Origin: a virus
Length of the DNA stretch: 49,342 nucleotides
Virus record (IMG/VR): IMGVR_UViG_3300009068_000059
Span: 1-49,342 of that record
Direction: 5' to 3' (one strand)
This document shows, piece by piece, positions 25,058 through 34,965 of the stretch (position 1 is its first letter; every line of letters starts with the position of its first letter). Made by a program: the position numbers and the translations under genes. Under the pieces are notes generated by a model. The model ran no database searches. It was not told the origin of the DNA and was given only the letters and a program-made list of their open reading frames with translations.

Positions 25058-25692
25058 TATACTTCTTCCAGACTTACCGAAACATTCCAATAATCAAAAT
25101 TTGGTCCTCGTTTTTCTACAGAAAATGAAAAATCTGATATAAACATTTCTATAACCTGATTGTATTGTCTTAGGTGGCCATATGGACCTTCTGTTCCCCT
25201 AAAAATTCCTTTTCTGTCATATGCAAGAAATACCCAGAATGATCCCTTATGGTCGTTATACCATTCTTGAATATCTGCTCCTCCTGCTCCTCCGTCAGTA
25301 GTATAAGATTTATTTGTAGATATTCCTGTTGCTTGGTCAAAATTGGGAATATTTTCATGAGACCTTGACGGAAGCATGTTCCAACTAGTGCTAATTTTAA
25401 TTTTGTCTGCAATATGATAAGACCTCATACGACCATTGATCATTCTTTCTCTTTTTTCAATTCTTTCATCTGAAAAATTTAATGGCTCTCTGTTATCATC
25501 AGACAAGATTAAGAACTGATCAATTAAAGATTCATCCTCTACTTGTCCTGGATCTGCGCCAATTTCTAAACCATATGGGATATAAAGTCCATCTATTAAT
25601 GTACCTGAATTTTCAGACCAAAGCATTGCACTAGGTCTTTGATATTTTTTACGACTTTGCATATACGTAAATCTTGGATCAATTTCTGGCAT
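25057..25692 (-). CDS. Distal tail (Dit-like) minor tail protein
   Basis: A 211-residue protein following the tape measure, where siphoviruses place the distal tail protein that forms the ring between tube and tip. Visible features are YIPYGLEIGADPGQVED, a middle section KIKISTSWNMLPSRS, and a strand-rich C-terminus VIEMFISDFSFSVEKRGPNF ending in SVSLEEV, consistent with a Dit fold. It overlaps the tape measure by 14 bases and the next gene by a TAATG. Confidence 0.65.
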   Translation of the reverse strand: MPEIDPRFTYMQSRKKYQRPSAMLWSENSGTLIDGLYIPYGLEIGADPGQVEDESLIDQFLILSDDNREPLNFSDERIEKRERMINGRMRSYHIADKIKISTSWNMLPSRSHENIPNFDQATGISTNKSYTTDGGAGGADIQEWYNDHKGSFWVFLAYDRKGIFRGTEGPYGHLRQYNQVIEMFISDFSFSVEKRGPNFDYWNVSVSLEEV

Positions 25693-28600
25693 TTGTATTT
25701 ATCCCCCTTACGCTTCTGTCGTTTACTGTTTTTATTTGTGACATTACTGCTTGTGCAATTTCATTTGGATTAGCGCCTGTTTTTGCATTAACTGTTAATG
25801 TATATGTATTATTATACACTGCCCCGCCAATAGATTCACCGCTATTAATTTTTTTCATGTTGTCTACACCATAAGAATCTACAGCATACTTACTCATTAT
25901 AAATTCTCCTGGGGTTAACATTGCTGGAACTGTATCTGTTCCCTTTGCAAAACCACCAAATGAGAAGTACTTAGGAATAAGACCACCCATTGACCAGTTT
26001 CCAAATGCATTTGCTGCTGCTGCATTTCCACCAAACTTTTTTAATACTGCAGCATCTTGGGCTTTTTTGGCAGATGCTGCTGCTGCGGTGGCGTTGGCTG
26101 CATCTCTTACGGCTTTTTCTTGTGCAAGCATTCCTGAAGTTGGGGCCATGGCTTTTTGTACAGCAAGATTATTTTGTAACTTGTATAAATCTGCTAAGTG
26201 CATTCCTGGAGTACTTCCAGCATTTTTTGTTACATCTCCAACATTCATTGCCTGATTAAATAGCATGAAATTCTTTGCTGCATCGTCTGCAATCCTTTGT
26301 AGGTCATCAAAGTGCATCTGAACAACAGATGACTGATCTGTTGGTCTATTTGAACCTGTTTGGTAACCTGTAGGGTCTGTCTTGGGGTCTGTCTTGGGGT
26401 CTGTCTTGGGGTCTACCTTGGGGTCTACCTTTGGGTCTGGTTTAGGGTCTGGAGTTGGGTCTGGTTTAGGGTCTGGAGTTGGGTCTGGTTTAGGGTCTGG
26501 TTTAGGGTCTGGTTTAGGGTCTGGTTTAGGGTCTGGAGTTGGGTCTGGTTTAGGATTTGGTTGTGTAGTTGCAGGTGTGACTGCTGCTGCTGGAGTCTGT
26601 GCGCCATAGGCATCAATAAGTCTTTTCTGAACATCTAATGCAAGTTTCATAGAATCAACAAATGCTGCGCTCTTAATTAATGCAAGGTCTACTTTATTTT
26701 TAATTGCTTCCCAAGCATCTTTTGTTAATCCAAGAACTGTGAGTCCTTCTATATCTTTGTCTAATAGTATTTGTCTTAAGCGAATAAACTCTTGTGCTGG
26801 TTCTAGTTTATCTTCTTCAATTTTAAATATTTCATCTTGAAGATCTTTAATTTCTTTTTCAAGTTGTAGTCTAGTTTTCCCACCCTGAGTTACTCTAGAT
26901 AGTTCATATTCTCTAGATTTTTCTATTGCATCTTTTTGTTTTGTTACAGCGTCTGCTGCTTCTTGGGCTCTCATATCTTGTACAGCCCTTGCTGCTGCTG
27001 CAATATCTCCAGAGGTTAGCGCTTCAGCAAGTGTTAGTTGACCCTTTTGCTGATTGGAAATAGAAGCATTTGCTTTCTCTACTTCGTCTAAAGCCTTAAT
27101 TCTTTCATCATACTTGTCATTAATTTTTTGTTCTTGATCTTCGATTCCCTTTAGTGCTGCCTCTTTATCATCTATTTTATACTGAATTGCTGAAATTGCA
27201 TTCTGTGCATCTTTAATTACTGTATCTTGTGCTTTTGTATCTATTTTAAATTTTATGTTTAGTTCTGTTTCTTGAACATCAAAAGCCTGCATTGCATTGC
27301 CAAATCCTTTATCAAACAGACCTTGCATGAATTCAACGGTAGATTTTAATTGATTTAGTCTTTCATTAAAGTCAGAAATTAACGCATTTAATTCTCCTTG
27401 TGCAGCACCAATAATTACTGCTGGTGCATCAATTCTCATCAACCTATCTACTTTTGCTTGTGCTAAAGCAACTTGGTTTTCCATTGATTTTAAGTGTTCA
27501 TCTGATGAAATTGCAAAAGCGTTTTCTGCGCCATACTTAGATCTTAGTCTTGCTTCTTGCATTGTATCTTTCTTAAATTCTGCAATGTCTGTTTTTACTC
27601 CACTTATTGCTGCTGATTTTTCTTGTGCTGCAGTCAAAGTTTTATATCTCTGAATTAATGTTTTTAATGTCTTGTCGTTAACGCCATTGGCAATTGCTGA
27701 TGCTATTGTCTTATCAGAAATTAACTGATATGCATCTGCTACTGGAACCCCAAGGTTTGCCAACTTATTAAATGCAGAAGATTGATTTTCAATAGCCTTA
27801 AACTCTGCTTCCATGCTAGAATTCCAGTCACCCATAGTTATAGAGTTTAGTGCTTCTTGAATATTGGTAGCATCTCTCTTTAAAGCAATAATATTTCCCT
27901 TATTGTCAAACTTAAACAAAGAGTTCTTTTTCTCTTCATATACCTTTGGGTCCATTCCGACTATAAGAGAGATAAGATCTTCGCTTCCGCCCAAACCTCT
28001 TATATCGTTTTCTATACCGCTAAATACATCTATGGTCTTCTTACCACCAAAGAGACCTTCTAAGGCCTTACGAGAGGCACTCCAGCCTTCTGTGACCTTT
28101 ATCTGGTTCTTGCGTACATCTCGTAGTTTCTTTACTAGGTCGTCTAGCGGTGAAGACTGAACTTTCGTCCCCGTGGTAGTTGGAGTAGTTCCTGTTGGAG
28201 CAACAACACCTACCTGTGTGTTATCTGTAACGGCTTTAAATCCTTGGGCTTCTTTATATTTTTGTATTTTATAAGAAAGACTTCCAGTTACTCCTTGTCC
28301 ACCTCTAGGTCCAGGCTCTTTAAGCCACGCTTGGTAATCTTCGTCTGCCTGAATTATTGGATCTGGAATATTTACAATTGATGCAATGGTAGTTGTGTAT
28401 ACTAATTTTTGATCATCTGTCAATGTCTTAAAATATGCTTCATCGAATGCTGCGGTGCCTTTAAGTTGTGGCATTATATTATAAACAGCCTCTATTGTTT
28501 TTGGCTTTTGTGTTTCGATTGCATCAAGAATTCTATTTAGTTCATCGTATGCTGTTTTATTTTTTGGGTCTATGTAAAATCCAACTAAGAAATCTGAAGG

Positions 28601-31600
28601 GATTACCGTATTGAGGTTGTTCAACTTAATCATATTCTTTGCAAAGTCAAGAGCATCTGAATCTTTTTCAAATGCTTCTACCTTGGTTATAAAGTTTGTC
28701 TGAACTGTCTTGTTAACGGTGCCCTTTGCATCAAGAATATTCTGTGCTGCAACACCAATTGACTCAGCAGTTGCTCCACTAAACTTAGTAATAATTTCCA
28801 TCATCTTTGGAGCAATGTCTTTATTGTCTGTTGCCATTTGCAAAAGAGTTCTAAATACGGCTGGAGGAATATCTCCACTTGCCATCTTTGCTTGAATTAA
28901 AAACTCTTGACCACTATCTATTGCTCCAGATTTTCTTAAATCTTTTGATTGTTGATTTACAACATCTACATAAGCCAACTGATTAGGATCATTTTTGTAT
29001 TTTGCAGTTGTGGCTTTTTTCATTCCAGACATCATTGCTTCTTGAAGTCCACCAGCAGAGTTATACTGTGAAACAACATCTCCCTGTAAAGTACTTTGAG
29101 CAGCAGTCAATCTGTCTCTTTCTTTTATGTACTTAATTTGCAGATCATTGGCCTCATTAATTTTACCCTGCAGTCTTAACTCTTCAATTTTTTTCTGATA
29201 ATACATATCAAATGAATCTAGCATTTGCTTATTTTGTTCCATTGCAATTTTTGCGTCTACGGATGCTGCTGCACCAAGAACGGCTGCTTCTTTTACATAC
29301 TTTTGTGATGCAAAATATCCAAGTGCTGAACCTGCTATTGCTCCAATTCCTGCACCAATGGCTGCTCCAATAGGTCCTCCAACCATTGTTCCAAACCCTG
29401 CTACTGCTGCTGCTCCTCCAAGTGCTGAAGCCCCGATTCCTGCAATTTGTGTTGTTTTTTGTCCAGCAATTTTAGTTATTTGGTTAGCATTATTAATGTT
29501 ACCTATGCTACTCTTCATATTTTTTGCATTTTCATTAATCATGTTTATTCTAACATTTAATGGATCATTAATAAGGTTTTCTCCGTTTGGTCCCAGCAAA
29601 CTTTCTAGTTGAGCAATAACCCTTATACCAATAGACATATCTCCTGCTTGTCTAGCAGCATTCATAGCCAAACTTTTTGCTTGTGACATATCAATAGCAC
29701 CAGACATAATTGCTGAAGATAATTGACCACCTAAATCTTTTACTGCAACGCTTCCTTTACCTGCAGCATTTTGTTCTGAAATTCTTGCTGTTAATGCTTT
29801 ACCCTCTGCTGTTTGAGCAAATGCTTCTCCATAGGTAGTTTTACCAGTTGCTGATCCAAGCATTGCAAAAGAATTTTTTCTTCTTAGATCCATCTGTTCT
29901 GATGCCGTTGTTTTGCCACCAAACTTTGCTATGGCCTGAAGTGCAGAGGTAGATCCTTTAAACTTTTCACCTTCTTCTAAAACCTGATCTGCTGCTTTAT
30001 CAAATGCCATTCTTAAAGCAGCCATTGCTCCTACTGTTGCAACAAGTCCTACTGCAATGGCTGACATAGGACTTTTTAACATTGGAAGAATCATAGATAA
30101 TCCCATAAGTGGCATCATTAGTTTTTGTGAAAGTTCTCCAACTTTTCCTGGAACCATTGATCCAACCATTGCTGCTCCTGCTGCTACTCCAACACCGCCA
30201 GCCAATCCCATCTTTCCAGTCTTTCCTTGTGCTGCTCTTTGTGCTGCTTCTGCTTTTTTGTTTGCAGAATAAGTTTTAAGTCTGCCAGATAAAGTTTTCT
30301 TTTGTGCTTCGGCTGCTGCTCTTTCATCAATAATTGATTGTCTATATGCAACCCTTTGTGCTAACTTACTTCTTTTTTCTTGTGCTTCTAATTGACGGCG
30401 CAAAGATTTTTGTTCAGCATCAATTATTCCCTGGCCGTACAGCGCTGTTCTAGAGGCTGCTGCCTTTGCCTGTGTTTTTGCATTGTCTGCTTGTCTCTTT
30501 TCCATTTGACGACGTAAAGATTTTGATTCAGCATCAATTGGGCCATTGCCATATAATGCAGTTCTAGAGGCTGCTGCTGCAGATTGAGATGATGTTGCTT
30601 CTGGAGCATATGCATGTCCAGGAAGTATAAGTCTTGTTTTTGGACCTTGAACAACCCTTGTTCCTTTTTTAGGCGTTGGAGTCATTCTTGTATCTTTTGA
30701 ACTGCCAGAAGAAGAAACAACGTTTGAAGGTTTAGGAGTTGTATTTAATTTTTTTAATTTTCCAGTCTTTTCATCTTCAAGCATTTCAGTTGGCTTAACA
30801 ACAACAGATGAATGCATTTTGTGAAATGCTTTCCAATCAACCTTTCTGCCTTCTTCAAGTCTTTTAATCATTCCATCGTATATTGGTTTTTCTACATCAG
30901 AAAGATTCATACTTGCTACTGTGGCTTTTAACTTTGGAAGAACTTTATCAATTTCTGCTTTCATTGCTCTGTCATATTGCTCTGCAGTCATATTCTTTGG
31001 AATATCCAATGTTGATTCAGCAAAGAACCTTTTAGCACCACCCTTTACCCCAAGTAAATTAATTTTTGCTTGCTCTTCCATTGAAGGCATGCTTGTAGCA
31101 TATTCTCTCTTTCCAGATGCACGATTAAAGACTCCTGCTGTTCCAACATCTGCAAGAGTGTTTGCTGAAAGATTTCCTCTTCCAAGATCTTTGTCACCAC
31201 GAAGATTTGCTGCGACAAGTTGTCTAAAGTATTGATCTTGTGAAAACTTTCCTGTCATTTTTGCTGGATCAAACCTCGTATCATATGCAGACTCTAAAAC
31301 AATTATCTTTCTTTTACCCTTTGGATCTTTAGGGTCAATCATTGTACTAATCTTTTGATCTGGAGAATCTAATCCGTGAACTTCTCTAGCAATCCTTGTT
31401 GCTCTTTGTTCTGCAAGAGCAGCCTTTTCGTCCATCATTGGCTTTACAAATACTCTACTGCCATCTGGCTTTTCATATAATCCACCAATTCCCTTAACTG
31501 GAAAACTAAACCCAGAAGTTGGAGATATCTGGGTGCCAAAGTTTGTAGGCTTTAATCTTCCAGAGGCTGTTTTCTTTGCTTCTTTTGCAATTTCTTTTAA

Positions 31601-34567
31601 CGTTCTTGTGTCTGCATCATCTACAACTTTTGCAGACTGACTTATTGCTGGGCGTGTTCCTGCTCCAAGTCTATTCATGTTTACAACTGATCCATCATTT
31701 AACGTAACCGTTGAAGACTTAGTTACAATTTTTCCTTGTCTTCCATTACTTGTTCCTGTGGCAGGACCTTCTATAATACTGAAGCCCTTAATAAATCCCT
31801 TGTCTACAGCATCTTGTAGTATTTTCCTACTTTCTGCTGGAGTATTTCCTAATCCTTTTCCAAGATTAAAACTTGTAGATGTGTTGTATAATTTTTGCGC
31901 TTCTTGATATCCCTTAGTTTCTGCAACTGCTGGATGCTCTAAAGGAATTCTCTTTGTAAATATGTCACGAACATAGTTATCATTTACTCCTTTTATTTTA
32001 CCATCTGCTAAATCTTTTTTAATTGTTTCAATTATTGCACGGTCCATAGCCTGTGCATCTACAGCAGAAAGTCTAGAAGCAGCCCATTTTCCTGGACCCA
32101 TTCTTTCCCATTCAGCAATAAATGATGCTGGGTTAACTCCAACAGAACCAGTCATTGCCTTGTTCATTTCTTGTGGGAAATTAAACATTAACTTGTGAAG
32201 TGTTGAAACTGTTTCTGGTAATCCTTGTGATCTTAAAATTGAAGCCATTGCTTTTAATTTGTTTCTTTGATCTTCCGTCATAAATGGATTATCTTTTATA
32301 ACATCAGAAATTAATTTTTGATCACTTTTTCCACCAACGTGAGTTTTGTTCATTGGAACAGTTGTTGTTGATGATGCCTTGTCTGCTTGAGCCAAACTTA
32401 CAGTTCCAGTTTCGTATCCCTTTAGTTTGCCCTGAATAATTGCTTTAATAATTGGTCGGTTTTGTGGATCTTGTGCTTCTTTTGCAGGAATAATTGCTTC
32501 TCCAGGAGAACCAAGAATTGGAATAATATCTCCAGCCCCTGCTGGACCTGGTAATCCAGTTGTCCCTGTTGCATATTTCTTTAAGCCTTTAACGCCTGGA
32601 GCACCACGCATTGGACCAGAAAATCCTGCTTGTGCTGCGATTGCTCTTCTGTATGCATTTGCCAAAATGTTAACTGCTGTTGCTTCAGATGTAAAAGTTT
32701 GCTTTAGTCTTTGATGAACCTGATCAAGTGACGCTGCAACTGCTGCTGCCTCAAGTTGTTCTTTAGTTAAATAGTTTGTCTGTTCTCCCAATATTTGACT
32801 TGATTGACCAGTTCTGTTATAGATAGATTTTAATCCTGCAAACATTTTAATTATATTAGCAACAGCATTTGCAATCAAACCAAATCCCATTAAGAGAACT
32901 GGGCCAACGCCAGCAAGTGCCACTGTTAGAATGGTTAAGAACTTTTTGCTACCTTCTCCCAGGTTATTAAACTTATCAAGAATTTTTCCAACAAACTCAA
33001 CAATTGGTGTTAGTGCTTTTAAGAATTGTTCTCCTACTGGAGCAATAGCCAATTTTAAATCTTCCATTGATTTTTTAAACTTGTAGGTTGTTGTGTTTTG
33101 TATCTTATCTAATTCTCGTTGTGATAAAATTGCAAGTTCTTCTGTAGTTGCTTTTGTTAGACCTAACACTCTTTGAGCCTGTGTACCCTGGGCTGTTACG
33201 TTCTGGAATAGCGTAGATAGTCTTGAGAACTGGAACTTGCCAAACAGTTGTTCAATAGCACGAGCACGGTTAAGAGGATCAAGTGTATCAAGTGCCTGAG
33301 CAAAGCCAACTACTGTTGCTTTGATATCACCTTTATTTGCTTCAACAATTCCTTTTATGTTGACTCCAAGGTCTCCAAGGAATGCGCTTGCTTTTGCAGA
33401 TGGATTAATCAAAGATGCAAGACCAGATTTGAGTGCGTTAGCACCTTCTGATGCGTTAATACCACCTTCCTTCATTGCTGTAAGGAAGAATGCAAGATCT
33501 TCTACATCTCCACCAAGTTGCTGAACAACTGGGCCAGCCTTTGGAATTGCTACTGTTAAATCTTCAATAGAAACAACAGTCTGGTTTTCAACTGCGTTAA
33601 GGAAGTCAATCTTTTTAGCAAGATCTGATGCTGCCACTCCAAATGCATTGGTTACTGAAATTGTTGTCTCTAATGCCTGTGTTTGTTCTACTCCACCAAG
33701 TACCGCAAGCCTTGTTGCCTGCACAACTTGGGCTGTCAACTCCGCACCCATCTTACCCATTGCTGCTGCATCTGCTGCCATCTTCATTGTGTCTTCTACT
33801 GCAACACCATACTTGGTATACTCTTTTGCAAGAATCTGAATCTGCTTAACCATTGCATCGGTTTCTTCTTGTGTTGTAAACATCTCTCCGTATACACGTT
33901 TGAATCTAATTGCCTGCTCTTCAAGTTTCATGAATGTTTTTGAAGCAGTAACACCGAGCATTGCAAGTGGAACTGTAAATCCTACCATCAACTGACGGCC
34001 AGCCCACTGAGTATTCTTACCAAAATTTAAAAGGTTGGTTGATCCTTGCTTTAGTAATTGATTAAGCAGTTGCTGTCTTTGTGCTGCTATGGCTGTCTGC
34101 GTACCCAGGTTTTTCATATCAAGCGTTAAAGGTCTTACCGCAATTGCTTGTAAAGCACCATTTGCACCACGGCCCATTTTTATATACTGAGTCTGTATGT
34201 CTTTTACACGCTCTCGTGCAACTTTATTTAATGTCTCAAACTCAGACTTAAATAACCTACCAAAAGTTTTTGTTGCAGCACCAGTATATCTAAAATATTC
34301 TCTTGAGGTTAATTTATTTTTTTCTAAAGCATTAGTAAAAGACTCTGTACTTGATGTTACTGTTCGCATCGATGCTTGGAATTGTCCAGCAGCATTGATG
34401 CTGTTCATTAAATTTTGTGCTTGATTTGCTGCTACTGCTGCTGCTGCAGTACCAGACTTTGACATCTGTGTATGGAAGGCTGATACTTGACGTTGGAGAA
34501 GTTTTAAACTTGCTAAAGCATCAGACGTATCAATATTTACATGAATATTGGATTCTACATCAGCCAT
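25679..34567 (-). CDS. Tape measure protein with embedded extra domains
   Basis: A 2962-residue protein that sets tail length. Residues about 180-470 match the phage tail tape-measure family (PhageMin_Tail type: GKNTQWAGRQLMVGFTVPLA, GGDVEDLAFFLTAM). Hydrophobic segments lie near 540-580, 1455-1520 and 1705-1750. Two Gly-rich motifs, GSPGEAIIPA (about 690) and MLTPGEFIMS (about 2890), recur in actinophage tape measures. A possible kinase-like domain lies at about 1020-1260. A 38-residue segment is tandemly repeated near 1330-1400, and a Pro-Asp-Pro-Lys stretch lies near 2670-2735. At about 1.5 angstroms per residue the upper limit is a tail of some 440 nm, less if inserts are not extended. 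Starts after GAGGTG. Confidence 0.92.
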   Translation of the reverse strand: MADVESNIHVNIDTSDALASLKLLQRQVSAFHTQMSKSGTAAAAVAANQAQNLMNSINAAGQFQASMRTVTSSTESFTNALEKNKLTSREYFRYTGAATKTFGRLFKSEFETLNKVARERVKDIQTQYIKMGRGANGALQAIAVRPLTLDMKNLGTQTAIAAQRQQLLNQLLKQGSTNLLNFGKNTQWAGRQLMVGFTVPLAMLGVTASKTFMKLEEQAIRFKRVYGEMFTTQEETDAMVKQIQILAKEYTKYGVAVEDTMKMAADAAAMGKMGAELTAQVVQATRLAVLGGVEQTQALETTISVTNAFGVAASDLAKKIDFLNAVENQTVVSIEDLTVAIPKAGPVVQQLGGDVEDLAFFLTAMKEGGINASEGANALKSGLASLINPSAKASAFLGDLGVNIKGIVEANKGDIKATVVGFAQALDTLDPLNRARAIEQLFGKFQFSRLSTLFQNVTAQGTQAQRVLGLTKATTEELAILSQRELDKIQNTTTYKFKKSMEDLKLAIAPVGEQFLKALTPIVEFVGKILDKFNNLGEGSKKFLTILTVALAGVGPVLLMGFGLIANAVANIIKMFAGLKSIYNRTGQSSQILGEQTNYLTKEQLEAAAVAASLDQVHQRLKQTFTSEATAVNILANAYRRAIAAQAGFSGPMRGAPGVKGLKKYATGTTGLPGPAGAGDIIPILGSPGEAIIPAKEAQDPQNRPIIKAIIQGKLKGYETGTVSLAQADKASSTTTVPMNKTHVGGKSDQKLISDVIKDNPFMTEDQRNKLKAMASILRSQGLPETVSTLHKLMFNFPQEMNKAMTGSVGVNPASFIAEWERMGPGKWAASRLSAVDAQAMDRAIIETIKKDLADGKIKGVNDNYVRDIFTKRIPLEHPAVAETKGYQEAQKLYNTSTSFNLGKGLGNTPAESRKILQDAVDKGFIKGFSIIEGPATGTSNGRQGKIVTKSSTVTLNDGSVVNMNRLGAGTRPAISQSAKVVDDADTRTLKEIAKEAKKTASGRLKPTNFGTQISPTSGFSFPVKGIGGLYEKPDGSRVFVKPMMDEKAALAEQRATRIAREVHGLDSPDQKISTMIDPKDPKGKRKIIVLESAYDTRFDPAKMTGKFSQDQYFRQLVAANLRGDKDLGRGNLSANTLADVGTAGVFNRASGKREYATSMPSMEEQAKINLLGVKGGAKRFFAESTLDIPKNMTAEQYDRAMKAEIDKVLPKLKATVASMNLSDVEKPIYDGMIKRLEEGRKVDWKAFHKMHSSVVVKPTEMLEDEKTGKLKKLNTTPKPSNVVSSSGSSKDTRMTPTPKKGTRVVQGPKTRLILPGHAYAPEATSSQSAAAASRTALYGNGPIDAESKSLRRQMEKRQADNAKTQAKAAASRTALYGQGIIDAEQKSLRRQLEAQEKRSKLAQRVAYRQSIIDERAAAEAQKKTLSGRLKTYSANKKAEAAQRAAQGKTGKMGLAGGVGVAAGAAMVGSMVPGKVGELSQKLMMPLMGLSMILPMLKSPMSAIAVGLVATVGAMAALRMAFDKAADQVLEEGEKFKGSTSALQAIAKFGGKTTASEQMDLRRKNSFAMLGSATGKTTYGEAFAQTAEGKALTARISEQNAAGKGSVAVKDLGGQLSSAIMSGAIDMSQAKSLAMNAARQAGDMSIGIRVIAQLESLLGPNGENLINDPLNVRINMINENAKNMKSSIGNINNANQITKIAGQKTTQIAGIGASALGGAAAVAGFGTMVGGPIGAAIGAGIGAIAGSALGYFASQKYVKEAAVLGAAASVDAKIAMEQNKQMLDSFDMYYQKKIEELRLQGKINEANDLQIKYIKERDRLTAAQSTLQGDVVSQYNSAGGLQEAMMSGMKKATTAKYKNDPNQLAYVDVVNQQSKDLRKSGAIDSGQEFLIQAKMASGDIPPAVFRTLLQMATDNKDIAPKMMEIITKFSGATAESIGVAAQNILDAKGTVNKTVQTNFITKVEAFEKDSDALDFAKNMIKLNNLNTVIPSDFLVGFYIDPKNKTAYDELNRILDAIETQKPKTIEAVYNIMPQLKGTAAFDEAYFKTLTDDQKLVYTTTIASIVNIPDPIIQADEDYQAWLKEPGPRGGQGVTGSLSYKIQKYKEAQGFKAVTDNTQVGVVAPTGTTPTTTGTKVQSSPLDDLVKKLRDVRKNQIKVTEGWSASRKALEGLFGGKKTIDVFSGIENDIRGLGGSEDLISLIVGMDPKVYEEKKNSLFKFDNKGNIIALKRDATNIQEALNSITMGDWNSSMEAEFKAIENQSSAFNKLANLGVPVADAYQLISDKTIASAIANGVNDKTLKTLIQRYKTLTAAQEKSAAISGVKTDIAEFKKDTMQEARLRSKYGAENAFAISSDEHLKSMENQVALAQAKVDRLMRIDAPAVIIGAAQGELNALISDFNERLNQLKSTVEFMQGLFDKGFGNAMQAFDVQETELNIKFKIDTKAQDTVIKDAQNAISAIQYKIDDKEAALKGIEDQEQKINDKYDERIKALDEVEKANASISNQQKGQLTLAEALTSGDIAAAARAVQDMRAQEAADAVTKQKDAIEKSREYELSRVTQGGKTRLQLEKEIKDLQDEIFKIEEDKLEPAQEFIRLRQILLDKDIEGLTVLGLTKDAWEAIKNKVDLALIKSAAFVDSMKLALDVQKRLIDAYGAQTPAAAVTPATTQPNPKPDPTPDPKPDPKPDPKPDPKPDPTPDPKPDPTPDPKPDPKVDPKVDPKTDPKTDPKTDPTGYQTGSNRPTDQSSVVQMHFDDLQRIADDAAKNFMLFNQAMNVGDVTKNAGSTPGMHLADLYKLQNNLAVQKAMAPTSGMLAQEKAVRDAANATAAAASAKKAQDAAVLKKFGGNAAAANAFGNWSMGGLIPKYFSFGGFAKGTDTVPAMLTPGEFIMSKYAVDSYGVDNMKKINSGESIGGAVYNNTYTLTVNAKTGANPNEIAQAVMSQIKTVNDRSVRGINTNARN
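26370..26560 (-). repeat. Tandem 12-base repeat coding Pro-Asp-Pro-Lys/Thr
   Basis: About 16 imperfect copies of a 12-base unit (plus strand GGTTTAGGGTCT and variants) inside the tape measure gene. They encode an alternating PDPK/PDPT/VDPK/TDPK stretch: a stiff, extended charged linker between two helical domains. Low unit divergence suggests copy number can change by slippage. Confidence 0.9.
30370..30590 (-). repeat. Two-copy 38-residue repeat in tape measure
   Basis: Two adjacent copies with period 114 bases, each reading AAASRTALYG-x-G-x-IDAE-x-KSLRRQ and followed by a charged helix. The shared TCTAGAGGCTGCTGC at 30450 and 30564 on the plus strand marks the period. It looks like an internal duplication that lengthens the tape. 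Confidence 0.75.
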
Positions 34568-34585
34568 CCATTAACACCTCTTTAT

Positions 34586-34909
34586 TTAATTATTTACAAG
34601 ATTGCCTAGAAGTGAAGCGTCGGAAAGTTTGATTCCTGATGCTTCTTCAACAATTTTGTATACAGTTGGAAGATCTAGGTTTTCTTCTAGGGCTTCCTTG
34701 TCTTCTGCCAATTCTGGCTTGTATTGCTTCATTGCGATTTGGACACAGTCCATTAGCAAGTCCATAGATTTTTCGTTATCTTCTGCGACCTTTGCAATAT
34801 CTTCAAACTTCTTCATAAACGGACGAAGTAGAGAAATCTTAAGTGGTCTGACTTTTACCTTGGTGCCATCAATCAGTGTTACTGTCTTTTCTTCAGTGGC
34901 GATTGCCAT
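34586..34909 (-). CDS. Short tail assembly chaperone (G-like)
   Basis: A 107-residue protein aligning along its length with the N-terminal domain of the previous gene: L-x-R-x-F-x3-FE-x-I, IAMKQY, ENLDLPTVYKIVEEASGIKL. It lacks the T-like extension. It stops 18 bases before the tape measure start and leaves no room for a frameshifted extension; I see no X-XXY-YYZ slippery heptamer at its end. It therefore plays the role of the abundant short chaperone (lambda gpG). The strong AAGGAGG site and own promoter contrast with the long form's leaderless start. Confidence 0.8.
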   Translation of the reverse strand: MAIATEEKTVTLIDGTKVKVRPLKISLLRPFMKKFEDIAKVAEDNEKSMDLLMDCVQIAMKQYKPELAEDKEALEENLDLPTVYKIVEEASGIKLSDASLLGNLVNN

Positions 34910-34935
34910 TTATTCCTCCTTATAAGGTTTAGTAA

Positions 34936-34944
34936 AGTATACCA
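34936..34944 (-). promoter_or_regulatory. Extended -10 promoter TGGTATACT for short chaperone and tape measure
   Basis: TGG-TATACT (hexamer 34936-34941), 22 bases past the long chaperone's stop. Expected start near 34929 leaves a leader of about 20 bases containing AAGGAGG, five bases before the ATG at 34909. Confidence 0.65.
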
Positions 34945-34965
34945 TAAATCAGGCTTATTTTTTTG

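Noticed and set aside
26360-26638. Gly/Trp/Val-repeat plus-strand frames and a CRISPR-like look of the repeat region
   Set aside because: The 12-base units are in frame with the tape measure and encode Pro-Asp-Pro-Lys. There are no unique spacers, so it is not a CRISPR array, and the plus-strand frames are shadows.
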